Assembly (NCBI GenBank): GCA_947304475.1 | Contig: CAMZBE010000114.1 | Span: forward strand, 1 to 5,133 | DNA length: 5,133 nt | From: an uncultured Clostridia bacterium | GTDB taxonomy: Bacteria > Bacillota > Clostridia > Oscillospirales > CAG-272 | Reading direction: 5' to 3' | Shown here: in pieces, positions 4,897 through 5,133 of the stretch | Position numbering within the stretch: position 1 is the first letter of the stretch | Layout: each line of letters opens with the position of its first letter | Translations under genes and position numbers: made by a program | Notes under the pieces: generated by a model | Databases searched by the model: none | What the model was told of the DNA's origin: nothing | What the model saw: only the letters and a program-made list of their open reading frames with translations

Positions 4897-5133
4897 ACAG
4901 AGGTAATAGGTGCGTTTGTCAAGTGTACTGCGCTGCAGAACGTCTTGAATAGGGCGAAAAAGCAGGGAAGTTGACGTGATCAGATACTCGCAGGCAAAAA
5001 TCCCGAGCAGTTTTTCCTTGGCGTTGCTCGGCATCAGAATATGCCGCTCAAAATGGCAGATCAGCGGACGCAGATGCTGACGGTGGATCAAATACGAAAA
5101 ATCGATCATATCCCGTTCGTCAAAGATGCCTAG
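4675..5133 (-). CDS. Unidentified protein fragment entering from the right edge
   Basis: The minus strand is open from the right edge (5133) to a stop at 4675, 152 codons, while the plus-strand frames right of 4896 are riddled with stops. The translation looks protein-like: FDERDMIDFSYLIHRQHLRPL, then EKLLGIFACEYLITSTSLLFRP, a segment with two cysteines (TYYLCSNAHNATTR, plus FAC), and an amphipathic stretch (LLTEEEMRLSGMFQHALLKK). Its true start may lie beyond the window; an internal ATG occurs at 5107-5109. The last 30 or so codons, left of about 4770, are merely antisense to spoIIID, so the genuine 3' end is probably missing. I do not recognise the family. The LTEEEM...MFQ.LLKKL pattern faintly recalls the linker of AraC-type regulators, which is only a guess. 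Confidence 0.5.
   Translation of the reverse strand, partial: LGIFDERDMIDFSYLIHRQHLRPLICHFERHILMPSNAKEKLLGIFACEYLITSTSLLFRPIQDVLQRSTLDKRTYYLCSNAHNATTRAPLLTEEEMRLSGMFQHALLKKLLQSNAQSGNSFFLQIFYSRRFAASEMPFRLVLIEDQTNAVV
4759..4812. repeat. 9-bp inverted repeat at the spoIIID / minus-strand gene junction
   Basis: CTGAAGAAA at 4759-4767 is perfectly repeated in inverse as TTTCTTCAG at 4804-4812, with 36 bases between. The arms bracket the place where SpoIIID similarity ends and the minus-strand frame becomes the only sensible one. There is no T run after the right arm, so it does not look like a terminator. It could be the scar of a rearrangement, an amplification chimera, or chance. Confidence 0.45.

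Overview
The window looks like chromosomal DNA of an endospore-forming Clostridia-type Firmicute, probably an uncultured or metagenome-derived one. The evidence is a recognisable spoIIID gene, the proline peptidase / elongation factor P / CD1247-type acidic zinc-ribbon gene order typical of Clostridia, strong purine-rich ribosome binding sites and moderate GC content. I see no transposase, phage gene, CRISPR array, tRNA or rRNA.

Layout, left to right. Bases 1-62 hold the last codons of an upstream gene that overlaps the start of the next one. Bases 52-896 encode an endonuclease IV-like TIM-barrel protein broken by a frameshift near 640. It is coupled by an ATGA overlap to an intact M24B Xaa-Pro aminopeptidase (893-1960). 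A 179-base gap follows, with a near-consensus extended -10 promoter and a highly structured leader. The leader drives efp (2140-2693), which is also frameshifted: a short deletion, inferred to be 13 bases, lies just after the PGKG tip. Close behind it is an intact CD1247-family acidic protein with a zinc ribbon and an unusual cysteine-rich tail (2731-3195), closed by a strong terminator. A 125-residue orphan protein (3261-3638) sits between that terminator and a second one. On the minus strand is a TrmH/SpoU-type RNA methyltransferase (start near 4455, stop at 3679). Divergent from it is spoIIID (4519 onward), whose reading frame runs past its expected end into the antisense of a minus-strand partial gene that enters from the right edge.

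Functional theme. The left half is a housekeeping group around proline: Xaa-Pro peptidase and EF-P, which rescues ribosomes stalled on polyproline. The right half carries RNA modification and the mother-cell sporulation regulator.

The most notable points are (a) the efp leader, where two mutually exclusive hairpins compete for the same bases and one covers the Shine-Dalgarno, so it could be an expression switch; and (b) three lesions in about 4 kb (a frameshift in the TIM-barrel gene, one in efp, and a stop-less spoIIID fused tail-to-tail to another gene). These may be assembly or amplification artefacts or real decay, and should be resolved before any biology is built on them. I do not see convincing evidence of a wholly new multi-gene system here.
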